Shown piece after piece: positions 36,349-44,142 of a stretch of 64,000 nucleotides of DNA. Both the position numbers and the translations under genes were made by a program. The stretch comes from Thermohalobaculum sp039821125 (GTDB lineage Bacteria > Pseudomonadota > Alphaproteobacteria > Rhodobacterales > Rhodobacteraceae), in contig JBCBOR010000007.1 in the NCBI GenBank assembly GCA_039821125.1, positions 46,156-110,155 of the forward strand. Direction: 5' to 3'. Every line of letters starts with the position of its first letter. Positions within the stretch are counted from its first letter, which is position 1. The notes beneath the pieces were generated by a model. The model had not been told where the DNA came from. It did no database searches and saw nothing but the letters and a program-made list of their open reading frames with translations.

Positions 36349-37110
36349 TCAGTGCACCAGTTTCGGGCCACCGGCGACCTTGCCGTTTTCCGGCATGATC
36401 CCGAGACGGCGCGCGACCTCGGTGTAGGCATCCGCCAGGGAACCCAGATCGCGGCGAAACACATCCTTGTCCAGCTTCTCTCCGGTCTTCGTGTCCCACA
36501 GACGACAGCTGTCCGGGCTGATCTCGTCCGCCAGGATGATGCGCTGGAAATCGCCCTCGAAGATCCGTCCGGTTTCGATCTTGAAATCGACCAGCTTGAT
36601 GCCGACGCCCATGAACAGCCCCGAGAGGAAGTCATTCACGCGCAGGGCCAGCGAGACAATGTCGTCGATATCCTGCTGGGTCGCCCAGTTGAAGGCGATG
36701 ATATGCTCCTCGGTCACCAGCGGGTCGCCGAGCGCATCATCCTTCAGGCAGAATTCGATGATCGGGCGTGGCAGCGGGGTGCCTTCCTCGATTCCCAGCC
36801 GCTTTGACAGTGACCCGGCGGCGACATTGCGGACAATCACCTCGAGCGGAATGATCTCGACCATGCGGATCAGTTGCTCGCGCATGTTCAGGCGTTTGAT
36901 GAAGTGGTTCGGCACACCGATGCCCGACAGGGCGACCATGATATGCTCGGAGATCCGGTTGTTCAGAACGCCCTTGCCGTCGATCACGTCCTTCTTCTCG
37001 GCATTGAAGGCGGTCGCGTCGTCCTTGAAGTACTGGATCAGCGTGCCGGGTTCAGGTCCTTCATAGAGGATCTTGGCCTTGCCCTCATAGACCATCCTGC
37101 GCCGCGCCAT
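36349..37110 (-). CDS. purC: PurC, SAICAR synthase
   Basis: 253 aa. Condenses CAIR with aspartate using ATP. Seen: MVYEGKAKILYEGPEPGTL at the start, FKDDATAFN, VRNVAAGSLSKRLGIEEG, and LADEISPDSCRLWD. Two adjacent ATGs (37113, 37110) follow an AGGAG ribosome-binding site; the shorter form matches the usual start. The next gene downstream, a sulfotransferase-like protein, begins 59 bases after purC. Confidence 0.97.
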   Translation of the reverse strand: MARRRMVYEGKAKILYEGPEPGTLIQYFKDDATAFNAEKKDVIDGKGVLNNRISEHIMVALSGIGVPNHFIKRLNMREQLIRMVEIIPLEVIVRNVAAGSLSKRLGIEEGTPLPRPIIEFCLKDDALGDPLVTEEHIIAFNWATQQDIDDIVSLALRVNDFLSGLFMGVGIKLVDFKIETGRIFEGDFQRIILADEISPDSCRLWDTKTGEKLDKDVFRRDLGSLADAYTEVARRLGIMPENGKVAGGPKLVH

Positions 37111-37171
37111 CATAATACTCCTGCCGGAAACAAGGGGCGGCGCCAAAATGGACCGCCAGCCCAGAGGGCGG

Positions 37172-37200
37172 GATATACGGGGATGGCCGCATTTTGCCAA
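37172..37200 (-). promoter_or_regulatory. purC promoter
   Basis: Minus strand TTGGCA, 17-base spacer, TATATC; predicted start near 37165, leader about 55 bases. It sits in the divergent region between purC and the ATPase-inhibitor gene. Confidence 0.55.
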
Positions 37201-37217
37201 GGGTTGGTGTGACGCAG

Positions 37218-37246
37218 TTCCAAACACCCCTCGAATCCCCTATATC
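37218..37246 (+). promoter_or_regulatory. possible promoter of ATPase inhibitor gene
   Basis: TTCCAA, 17-base spacer, TATATC, 59 bases upstream of the ATG at 37305. The -10 box is good and the -35 is weak. Back-to-back with the purC promoter. Confidence 0.35.
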
Positions 37247-37304
37247 CTCGGGTGACAGAGCGTGCAGGGCGCGCCGGAAATCAGAGAGCGAAAAGGGGTC
37301 GGCC

Positions 37305-37634
37305 ATGTCGTCATTCGATGAGCGCGAGAAAGGGTTCGAGAACAAGTTTGCCCATGACGCACAGATGCAGTTCAAGGCCGAGGCCCGGCGCAACAAGCTG
37401 CTCGGTCTCTGGGCCGCGGGCAAGATGGGCATGATGAACCCCGATGAGGCCATGGCCTATGCCCAGGAAGTCGTGAAGGCCGATTTCGAGGAAGCCGGTG
37501 ACGAGGATGTCTTCCGCAAGGTCGAGGGCGACCTGAAAGCCAAGGGCGCTGAATACACCGAGACCGAGATCCGCGAGCACATGGCAAAGTTCCTCGCTGA
37601 AGCCAAAGCTCAACTTATGGAGGAAACCGACTAG
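37305..37634 (+). CDS. F1-ATPase inhibitor zeta subunit (DUF1476)
   Basis: 109 aa. FDEREKGFENKFAHDAQMQF followed by EARRNKLLGLWAAGKMGM is the conserved inhibitory region of the alphaproteobacterial zeta subunit described in Paracoccus, which blocks ATP hydrolysis by F1Fo. The C-terminal part is a four-helix-type domain. ATG 37305; the upstream frame has no conservation. Not linked to atp genes here, as usual. Confidence 0.93.
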   Translation: MSSFDEREKGFENKFAHDAQMQFKAEARRNKLLGLWAAGKMGMMNPDEAMAYAQEVVKADFEEAGDEDVFRKVEGDLKAKGAEYTETEIREHMAKFLAEAKAQLMEETD

Positions 37635-37681
37635 ATACTCGCCCCTTCGTTGCCGTCTGCCTTGACGCTGCCGCTTTTATC

Positions 37682-37701
37682 CCCACACATCTGAGTGTGG
37701 G
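37682..37701. repeat. 7-bp perfect hairpin upstream of photolyase gene
   Basis: CCCACAC / GTGTGGG with loop ATCTGA, 27 bases before the GTG of the photolyase. No U-run on either side, so a regulatory or mRNA-end structure is as likely as a terminator. Confidence 0.45.
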
Positions 37702-37727
37702 AGATCGCTCGTGCTTAACTTCGTCTC

Positions 37728-39230
37728 GTGCTGAACATCGTCTGGTTCAAGCGTGATCTGAGAGCCTCCGATCACGTTCCGCTCGTTCGCGCCGTCGAGG
37801 CGGGGATTGTCCTTCCGTTGTACATCATCGAGCCAGAGCTGTGGGCGCAACCCGTGTCGAGCGCGCGGCAGTGGCGCTTCGTCTCGCGTGCGCTGGCGGC
37901 GCTTCGCACCCAGCTTGCCGTGCGCGGCGCGCCGCTGGTTGTGCGCGTCGGCGATGCGGTTGAGGTGCTCGAGGCGATCCGGGCGCAATCGCGTGAAGTC
38001 GTGCTCTGGTCGCATGAAGAGACGGGCGATGCCTGGACCTATGCCCGGGACAGGCGGGTCGCGGCCTGGGCGCGGGAGACCGGCGTGCCCTGGCACGAGT
38101 TCCCACAGGCCGGTGTGGTGCGCCCGCTCGGCTCGCGCGATGGCTGGGCCAAGGAGTGGGACCGGCGGGTCAAACAGACCCCGCTCGATCCGCCCGAGCA
38201 GATGATCGCCCACGGCATCACGCCCGGAAAGGTCATCTCTGAACGCTTGCTGGACCTGGATGATGATCCCTGCGCCGAGCTGCCGGCGGGGCCTAACCCG
38301 GCGCGGCACCTGTTGCAGAGCTTTCTGACGGAGCGGGGCGAGAACTACCGGCGCGAGATGTCTTCGCCGGTCACGGCCTATGATGCGTGTTCGCGCCTGT
38401 CGCCGCATCTCGCCTGGGGGACGATGTCGACCCGGGAGGCCTGGCACATGGCGCGCGCGGCGCGGGGCACGCAGCCCTCGCCTGTGCATCGCAAGTCGAT
38501 CGACAGCTTCATCTCGCGCCTGCACTGGCGGTGTCACTTCATGCAGAAGCTGGAGGACGAGCCTGAGATCGAGAGCCGCTGCATGCACCCCGCCTATGAA
38601 GGCCTGCGGGAGGGCGATCATGATCCGGCGCGGCTGGAGGCATGGCTTGCCGGGCGCACGGGACTGCCGCTGGTCGACGCCTGCATGCGGGCGCTGATGG
38701 CAACGGGATGGCTGAACTTCCGGATGCGGGCGATGTGCGTCTCGGTCGCGGCCTATCACCTCTGGCTCGACTGGCGGTCGTTTGGCCCCGGATTGGCGCA
38801 GCTGTTCACGGATTTCGAGCCGGGGATACATTGGAGCCAGTGCCAGATGCAGTCCGGGACAACCGGGATCAACACGATGCGGGTCTACAACCCGATCAAG
38901 CAGTCGCGTGATCACGATCCGGACGGCGTGTTCATCCGCGCATGGGTGCCGGAACTGGGGGGGGTGCCGGGCGCGCTGATCCACGAGCCGTGGACGATGA
39001 CCGATCTGGAGCAGAAGGATGTCGGTTGCGCGATCGGCACGGACTATCCCGCGCCTCTGGTCGATGTGGCAAGCGCGGCGCGGCAGGCCAAGGAGCGGAT
39101 TTCCGCCGCGCGCCGGGCTGCCGGGTTCAGCGAGGAGCAGCGCCGGGTCTACACCAAGCACGGCTCCCGGCGACGCCCTCGGGTCGAGCATCCCCCGAAG
39201 GCCAAGGCGCAGCTCGACCTCGATCTTTGA
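37728..39230 (+). CDS. cryptochrome/DNA photolyase family protein
   Basis: 500 aa flavoprotein. N-terminal antenna domain starts IVWFKRDLRASDHVPLVRA. The FAD domain has RLSPHLAWGTMSTREAWH, TGLPLVDACMRALMATGWLNFRMRAM and TTGINTMRVYNPIKQSRDHDP. A light-driven pyrimidine-dimer repair role is likely; the atypical C-terminus (GGVPGALIHEPWTMTDLEQ, then a basic tail) places it in the subgroup often labelled FAD-binding domain protein, so sensor function is possible. GTG start. Confidence 0.9.
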   Translation: MLNIVWFKRDLRASDHVPLVRAVEAGIVLPLYIIEPELWAQPVSSARQWRFVSRALAALRTQLAVRGAPLVVRVGDAVEVLEAIRAQSREVVLWSHEETGDAWTYARDRRVAAWARETGVPWHEFPQAGVVRPLGSRDGWAKEWDRRVKQTPLDPPEQMIAHGITPGKVISERLLDLDDDPCAELPAGPNPARHLLQSFLTERGENYRREMSSPVTAYDACSRLSPHLAWGTMSTREAWHMARAARGTQPSPVHRKSIDSFISRLHWRCHFMQKLEDEPEIESRCMHPAYEGLREGDHDPARLEAWLAGRTGLPLVDACMRALMATGWLNFRMRAMCVSVAAYHLWLDWRSFGPGLAQLFTDFEPGIHWSQCQMQSGTTGINTMRVYNPIKQSRDHDPDGVFIRAWVPELGGVPGALIHEPWTMTDLEQKDVGCAIGTDYPAPLVDVASAARQAKERISAARRAAGFSEEQRRVYTKHGSRRRPRVEHPPKAKAQLDLDL

Positions 39231-39253
39231 GGAGGAGCGTGCCATGCGGCCAT

Positions 39254-39336
39254 GTCCCTGACGGGACCCCGGCGGGCGGTCGCCCGCCGCCGTCCGCGTG
39301 CCGCGTCCGGATGGCCGCAGCGCCCGTGGCGGGCGC
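39254..39336. repeat. three consecutive GC-rich hairpins between convergent genes
   Basis: GTCCC-TGAC-GGGAC (39254-39267), GGCGGGC-GGTC-GCCCGCC (7 bp, 39271-39288 region) and GCGCCCG-TGG-CGGGCGC (39320-39336) lie in a row in the 142 bases between the photolyase (+) and the queuosine transporter (-). All three are symmetric, so they can fold in either transcript; no classical U-run. Confidence 0.6.
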
Positions 39337-39372
39337 GGCCCTTGCGCTTTGAGAGGTTACGCCCGTGGCTGG

Positions 39373-39993
39373 TCAGGCAGCCCTCAGGCGCTGGACCAGC
39401 ATCCGGAACGGGATCAGCGCGATCAATGCGATCGCCAGTTTTACCCCATAGTCGGCGATGGCGAGGCTGACCCAGAGGGGTGCTGCCGGCCCCATGTCGA
39501 GGATCGGCAGGATCTCGTTGGCCCATGCGACGTCATTGGCCGGTTCGATGGCGGTCAACGCCGCGGAGAACGCGATGGTGAAGAACAGGGCCGTGTCTAG
39601 TGCGGATCCGACAAGGGTCGAGGCGAGCGGCGCGCGCCACCAGGCGCCGGTGCGGAGGCGGTCGAAGATCGCGACGTCGAGCAGTTGCGCGACGAGGAAG
39701 GCGACCCCCGATCCGATTGCGATGCGCAGGGTGACCAGAGGGCCGAACTCGCCGTGGATCTGTGTGCCGATCAGCGAGCAGATGACACCGATCACAAACC
39801 CGGCGAAGACCACGACGCGCGCCCGGGCCGGGCCGTGGAGCCGGTTCATCAGGTCGGTCACCAGGAACGCGAACGGATAGGTCAGCGCACCCCAGGTCAG
39901 CCAATCGCCCAGCAGGAACTGCACCAGAATATTCGAGACAACGACAATCGCCGCCATCGCCAGAATGCCTGGCAGCACCGCTCGCATGCTCAT
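39373..39993 (-). CDS. queuosine precursor transporter (YhhQ/VUT family)
   Basis: 206 aa, six hydrophobic helices. LTYPFAFLVTDLMNRLHGP and the closing ADYGVKLAIALIALIPFRM are typical of YhhQ, which imports preQ0/preQ1 for tRNA queuosine. ATG 39993 (MSMRAVLPG) chosen over an upstream in-frame start that adds a non-hydrophobic tail. No preQ1 riboswitch was recognised upstream. Confidence 0.88.
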   Translation of the reverse strand: MSMRAVLPGILAMAAIVVVSNILVQFLLGDWLTWGALTYPFAFLVTDLMNRLHGPARARVVVFAGFVIGVICSLIGTQIHGEFGPLVTLRIAIGSGVAFLVAQLLDVAIFDRLRTGAWWRAPLASTLVGSALDTALFFTIAFSAALTAIEPANDVAWANEILPILDMGPAAPLWVSLAIADYGVKLAIALIALIPFRMLVQRLRAA

Positions 39994-40125
39994 CGTGACC
40001 TCATCTGTGACCGAGAGGCGGGCGCTACCGTGCCGGGCGCCAAAAATCAAGTCCGACAACGGGACAGCCGTGCGGATGGCGCTAGGTGTTCAAACCAAGG
40101 GGATGTGACGGATCAGGGGTCAGCC

Positions 40126-40320
40126 ATGCGCCGCAAAGGAGATCTGCCGGAGAAGATCTGCGCCACCTGCGGCCGCCCGTTCACGTGGCGCCGCAAGTGG
40201 GCCCGGTGCTGGGACGAGGTGCGCTACTGCTCGGCCCGGTGCCGAGGCGAGGCGAGGGGAAAGACACGCAGCCCGTCAGGCGATGGTCCGGAGCGTCGCA
40301 GAGCCGGGGCGCAAAGCTAG
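40126..40320 (+). CDS. DUF2256 zinc-finger-like protein
   Basis: 64 aa. KICATCGRPFTWRRKWARCW followed by DEVRYCSARCRGEAR is the complete DUF2256 motif (CxxC...CxxxC, presumably zinc). Function unknown. It is near the photolyase gene, as I recall for other genomes. Its stop shares the palindrome CTAG with the stop of the convergent next gene. Confidence 0.85.
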   Translation: MRRKGDLPEKICATCGRPFTWRRKWARCWDEVRYCSARCRGEARGKTRSPSGDGPERRRAGAQS

Positions 40321-40913
40321 TGCACGGCGCGGGTTCCCGGGCGAACGACGCGTGAGGTGTCGGGCGCTGCGGCACAGACAGTGCCCGGGCCTTCAGACCG
40401 GGCGCGGCGCAGTTCGACACAGGCCTGCATCAGGAACGTCTTGGCATTGCGCGTGCGCGGCGAGATGGCCGCGACCCCGGCGCAGATCGACAGGAACCGT
40501 GGTCCCGCCAGCGTCTCCAGCATCACCTCCGAGAACGCCATGCGCAGGCGCAGGGCGGCGATATAGGCCTGCTCGAGCCGTGTCTCCGGCAGCAGCAATC
40601 CAATCTCCGCCGGGCCGAGATGGGACATCAGATCCGTCTCGCGCATCATCATGCCGACCCGCTCCATCGCGGCGAGCGCCACCTTTCGGGCGACATCGGT
40701 CCCCTCCTTCTCGATCAGCTCGGGCACATCATTGAGCTGGATCATCACGACCGACAGCGGGCGCGAGTAGCGGCTGGCCCGCCGGACCTCCTGATCAGAA
40801 AGTGTCAGAAAATCACGCGGTGTCAGGGCCTTGAAGACGTCTGTTCCGTGCAGCGGAGCGGTATCCTCCGAGGGGCCCGTGCCCGCCTCACGTCTGTCAA
40901 TGCGCCCGTCCAT
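40317..40913 (-). CDS. degenerate GGDEF-domain protein
   Basis: 198 aa. The segment from about 35 to 170 aligns by pattern to a diguanylate cyclase: FLTLSDQEVRRASRYSRPLSVVMIQL, LAAMERVGMMMRETDLMSHLG, then PAEIGLLLPET where the signature GGDEF should be (LGPAEI here). The catalytic Gly-Gly-Asp are missing, so c-di-GMP synthesis is not expected; a sensor or scaffolding role is an inference. The N-terminus lacks a receiver or membrane segment. Confidence 0.65.
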   Translation of the reverse strand: MDGRIDRREAGTGPSEDTAPLHGTDVFKALTPRDFLTLSDQEVRRASRYSRPLSVVMIQLNDVPELIEKEGTDVARKVALAAMERVGMMMRETDLMSHLGPAEIGLLLPETRLEQAYIAALRLRMAFSEVMLETLAGPRFLSICAGVAAISPRTRNAKTFLMQACVELRRARSEGPGTVCAAAPDTSRVVRPGTRAVH

Positions 40914-40991
40914 GGAGCTCTCCGATGTCTGATGTCAGACCGGAGTGTGCTCCGCGCGGGTTGATAAATGCTGAAGATCGTTGGTGTCGGA

Positions 40992-41567
40992 TCAGTTAAC
41001 GAGCTGCGCTTCCACCGCGCGCAGAACCGATGCATCCTCGGGTTTCGTCGAGGTCCCGAAGGCCTCGAGCAGCGTGCCGTCCGGTCCGACGAGATACTTG
41101 TGGAAGTTCCAGCCCGGCGCGTTGCGCGGGCCGAGCACATCCTCTGCCCAGGCGTAGAACGGGTGCTGCCCTTCTCCGCGCACGCGCGTGATCTCGGTCA
41201 TCGGAAAGTCGATGGCGAAATTGACTTCGCAGAACTGCTTGACCTCGGCCTCGGTCGCCAGTTCCTGCCCGCCGAAATCGTCGGACGGCACGCCAAGCAC
41301 GACAAGACCCTGATCGCGGTACGTGTCATAGAGCGCCTGCAGCCCGTCATACTGATAGGTGAACCCGCAGCGCGAGGCGGTGTTGACCACCAGAACCGGA
41401 CGCCCGGCATATTGCGACAGGGGCAGGGGGCCGCCATCGATCGACTCGAAGGCAAAGTCGTGCGCGGTGATCGGGGCATCGGCGTCCGTATCCTCGGCAG
41501 CGAATGCTGTCCCGGCGAGCAGGGCCGTGGCGATCCCTGCGACCCCGGCAAGAAGGCGACGCTTCAT
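40992..41567 (-). CDS. secreted glutathione peroxidase-family protein
   Basis: 191 aa. Signal peptide (MKRRLLAGVAGIATALLAG, AFA-A cleavage) makes it periplasmic. Peroxidatic Cys lies in VVNTASRCGFTYQYDGLQ; the Trp-Asn pair in GWNFHKYLVGPDG. The conserved tetrad Gln (normally NQFG) is Asp here (SDDFGGQE). It probably reduces peroxides through thioredoxin-like partners if active. In-frame ATGs at 41579 and 41591 are alternatives. Confidence 0.88.
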   Translation of the reverse strand: MKRRLLAGVAGIATALLAGTAFAAEDTDADAPITAHDFAFESIDGGPLPLSQYAGRPVLVVNTASRCGFTYQYDGLQALYDTYRDQGLVVLGVPSDDFGGQELATEAEVKQFCEVNFAIDFPMTEITRVRGEGQHPFYAWAEDVLGPRNAPGWNFHKYLVGPDGTLLEAFGTSTKPEDASVLRAVEAQLVN

Positions 41568-41707
41568 AAGATGCGACATGACAGATCTCATGCAATCCCT
41601 GGCTTTCCGTCCTTCTGGAAAAACTAGGGTGGACGCGGAAAAGTCACGGACTTTCTGCGACGACTGGCGGCGCTTCCGGTACTTTGTACGGGATCGCGTT
41701 CGATCGG

Positions 41708-43012
41708 CTAGTCCGCTCCGAACACCCGCGCGAAGATCGTGTCCACGTATTTGGTGTGGTGGGCGAGGTCGAAATTCTCCTCGATCTCGGCATCGGTCAT
41801 GGCGGCGGTCACGTCCGCGTCGGCCTTCAGCTCGGTCAGGAAATCCTTGCCTTCCTCCCACACCCGCATGGCGTTGCGCTGGACCAGCCGATAGCTGTCC
41901 TCGCGGCTGACACCCTTTTGCGTGAGCGCCAACATGACCCGTTGCGAGTGGATCAGGCCGCGGAATTTGTTCATGTTCGTCAGCATGTTATCGGGGTAGA
42001 CGACCAGCTTTTCGATCACGCCTGTCAGGCGGGCGAGCGCGAAATCCAGCGTGACGGTGGCATCCGGGCCGATGTTCCGCTCGACTGAGGAATGCGAGAT
42101 ATCCCGCTCGTGCCAGAGCGCCACGTTCTCCATCGCGGGCAGGGCGTAGGCGCGGACCAGACGCGCGAGACCCGTCAGGTTCTCGGTCAGGATCGGATTG
42201 CGCTTGTGCGGCATCGCCGACGAGCCCTTCTGGCCGGGGGAGAAATACTCCTCTGCTTCAAGGACTTCGGTGCGTTGCAGGTGGCGGATCTCGGTTGCCA
42301 GACGCTCGACCGACGAGGCGATCACGCCGAGCGTCGCGAAGAACATGGCGTGCCGGTCGCGGGGAATGACCTGCGTCGAGACAGTCTCGGCGTGCAGGCC
42401 CATCTGGGCGGCCACGTGCTCCTCGACCGAGGGGTCGATATTGGCGAAGGTCCCGACAGCGCCCGAGATCGCGCAGGTCGCGATTTCCTCGCGCGCATGA
42501 ACGAGGCGCTCGCGGTTGCGGTCGAACTCGGCATAGGCCTGCGCCAGCTTCAGCCCGAACGTCACGGGCTCGGCATGGATGCCGTGGGAGCGCCCGATGC
42601 ACACGGTGTCCTTGTGCTCCTGCGCCCGTTTTCTCAACGCCTCCAGAAGGTTATCGAGATCAGCCAACAGGATGTCTGCGGCCCGCACCAGTTGCACGTT
42701 GAAGCAGGTGTCCAGCACGTCCGACGAGGTCATCCCCTGGTGGACAAAGCGCGCATCCTCGCCGACATGCTCGGCCAGATGGGTCAGGAAGGAGATGACG
42801 TCATGCTTCACCTCGCGCTCGATCTCGTCGATCCGGGCGATGTCGAACTCAACATCTCGTGCTTTCCACACGGCGTCCGCGGCGGACTTGGGGATAACCC
42901 CGAGATCGGCCTGGGCGTCGCAGGCATGGGCCTCGATCTCGTACCAGATGCGGAATTTCGTCTCGGGTGACCAGATCGCGGCCATCTCGGGCCGGGAGTA
43001 GCGGGGGATCAT
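41708..43012 (-). CDS. purB: PurB, adenylosuccinate lyase
   Basis: 434 aa. Cleaves SAICAR and adenylosuccinate. Seen: MTSSDVLDTCFNVQLVRA, GRSHGIHAEPVTFGLKLA, the fumarase/aspartase signature GSSAMPHKRNPILTE with catalytic Ser, and SHSSVERNIGPD. Separate from the other pur genes by 4.6 kb; same strand. Confidence 0.97.
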   Translation of the reverse strand: MIPRYSRPEMAAIWSPETKFRIWYEIEAHACDAQADLGVIPKSAADAVWKARDVEFDIARIDEIEREVKHDVISFLTHLAEHVGEDARFVHQGMTSSDVLDTCFNVQLVRAADILLADLDNLLEALRKRAQEHKDTVCIGRSHGIHAEPVTFGLKLAQAYAEFDRNRERLVHAREEIATCAISGAVGTFANIDPSVEEHVAAQMGLHAETVSTQVIPRDRHAMFFATLGVIASSVERLATEIRHLQRTEVLEAEEYFSPGQKGSSAMPHKRNPILTENLTGLARLVRAYALPAMENVALWHERDISHSSVERNIGPDATVTLDFALARLTGVIEKLVVYPDNMLTNMNKFRGLIHSQRVMLALTQKGVSREDSYRLVQRNAMRVWEEGKDFLTELKADADVTAAMTDAEIEENFDLAHHTKYVDTIFARVFGAD

Positions 43013-43060
43013 GCGCGAACCTTCGTTGTCAGGGAACCGCGCGCGGGGTAGCAGAGCGCC

Positions 43061-43468
43061 ATGGCAGACGCAACGCAGAGCTACTTCCTCGGCCCGTGGC
43101 AGATGACCCGCATCATCGAGAATGTCGGGACCGGCGTGATCGGCGAGGTCTGGGGGCAGGCCGAGTTCCAGCCTGAGGAGGCCGGGCTAACCTGCCGGGA
43201 AGACGGAGTTTTGCGGTTTCAGGGGCATGACTATCATACCGGCCGGACATCGCGCTGGCGCTTCCCGGGCGGGGGCCGGATCGCGGTCGACTACGAGGAT
43301 GGCCGCCCCTTCCATGACTTCCTGATGCAACGCCCGATCTCGCTTCAGTTCTCGGGCGAGGACCGGTTCGAGATCCGCTACGACTTCGATCACGGAACGT
43401 GGTCCAGCACCTGGGAGATGTCGGGACCGAGCGGTCTTTTCATGATGACGACGCGTTATCGGCGCTAG
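43061..43468 (+). CDS. DUF6314-like small protein
   Basis: 135 aa. Lipocalin-like beta pattern: FLGPWQMTRIIENVGTGVIG, CREDGVLRFQGHDYHTGRTS, RIAVDYEDGRPFHDF and RYDFDHGTWSSTWEMSGP. This matches my recollection of DUF6314 but was not checked. No signal peptide. A seven-copy 11-bp repeat starts 10 bases after its stop. Confidence 0.6.
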   Translation: MADATQSYFLGPWQMTRIIENVGTGVIGEVWGQAEFQPEEAGLTCREDGVLRFQGHDYHTGRTSRWRFPGGGRIAVDYEDGRPFHDFLMQRPISLQFSGEDRFEIRYDFDHGTWSSTWEMSGPSGLFMMTTRYRR

Positions 43469-43478
43469 GAAACCGGGC

Positions 43479-43555
43479 GTATGGCAAGCGTATGGCTCGG
43501 GTATGGCACCTGTACCGCACGCGTACGGCACGCGTCTGGCAGGTGTATGGACACA
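43479..43555. repeat. seven-copy 11-bp tandem repeat
   Basis: Units begin at 43479, 43490, 43501, 43512, 43523, 43534 and 43545, each exactly 11 bases; consensus GTATGGCACGC. Positions 1-2 (GT) are invariant and GGC is present in five units (CGC in unit 4, GGA in unit 7). The array lies wholly between two plus-strand genes. Confidence 0.85.
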
Positions 43556-43600
43556 AAATCGACCTAGGTTGCTGCGAGACTGTAGAGGCATCACGCGACC

Positions 43601-44107
43601 ATGGACACCGCATTTCCCCACTGCTTCGAGGCCGAGATCGTCCGCCACGATGTCGGCAGCACCCGCTACGCCTATACGGTGGTTTTCGTGGCGGACGAGG
43701 TTGCCGCCGGACTTCCGCTAGCGGAGCGCCCACGCTTGCGCGTCGAGGGGGAAATTGGCGATGTGCCATTCGAGGCAAGCCTGACGCCCGTCCGTGGCCG
43801 GTGGTACATCCTGCTGTCGAAGACGATGCTAAAGTCAATCGGTGCCGCGGTGGGCGATACCATCCCGGTGCGCTTCACGATCGCCGACCAGGACGCGGTC
43901 GCAGTGCCCGATGCGCTGAGGGCGGCCTTGGCCGAGGATGACGGCGCCCGCGCTCTTTGGGAGGCGGCGACGCCAGGCAAGCAAAGGGGCCTCGCCTATC
44001 GGGTTGCCAGTGCCAAGACGGACCCGACGCGCGCGAAACGCATTGCCGAGGTGTTTGGCATCCTGCGCGGCGAGTTGGACATGCGGGGCAAGCCCATCCG
44101 GTCTTGA
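43601..44107 (+). CDS. DUF1905 / YdeI-OmpD-associated family protein
   Basis: 168 aa. N-terminal DUF1905 barrel (FEAEIVRHDVGSTRYAYTVVF through IGAAVGDTIPVRFTIAD) followed by a helical YdeI-like part (RALWEAATPGKQRGLAYRV, RAKRIAEVFGIL). Cytoplasmic; function not established. Confidence 0.8.
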   Translation: MDTAFPHCFEAEIVRHDVGSTRYAYTVVFVADEVAAGLPLAERPRLRVEGEIGDVPFEASLTPVRGRWYILLSKTMLKSIGAAVGDTIPVRFTIADQDAVAVPDALRAALAEDDGARALWEAATPGKQRGLAYRVASAKTDPTRAKRIAEVFGILRGELDMRGKPIRS

Positions 44108-44142
44108 CTGGACGCAGCGCCGCGCGGTGATAGGCTGGGTGC

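Noticed and set aside
37677..39245. 522-codon open frame antisense to the photolyase
   Set aside because: Photolyase motifs on the plus strand are unmistakable; the antisense product has none.
39994..40125. preQ1 riboswitch upstream of the queuosine-precursor transporter
   Set aside because: No recognisable preQ1 aptamer hairpin and A-rich tail in the leader.
43479..43555. CRISPR array
   Set aside because: Units are 11 bases with no spacers and no cas genes nearby.
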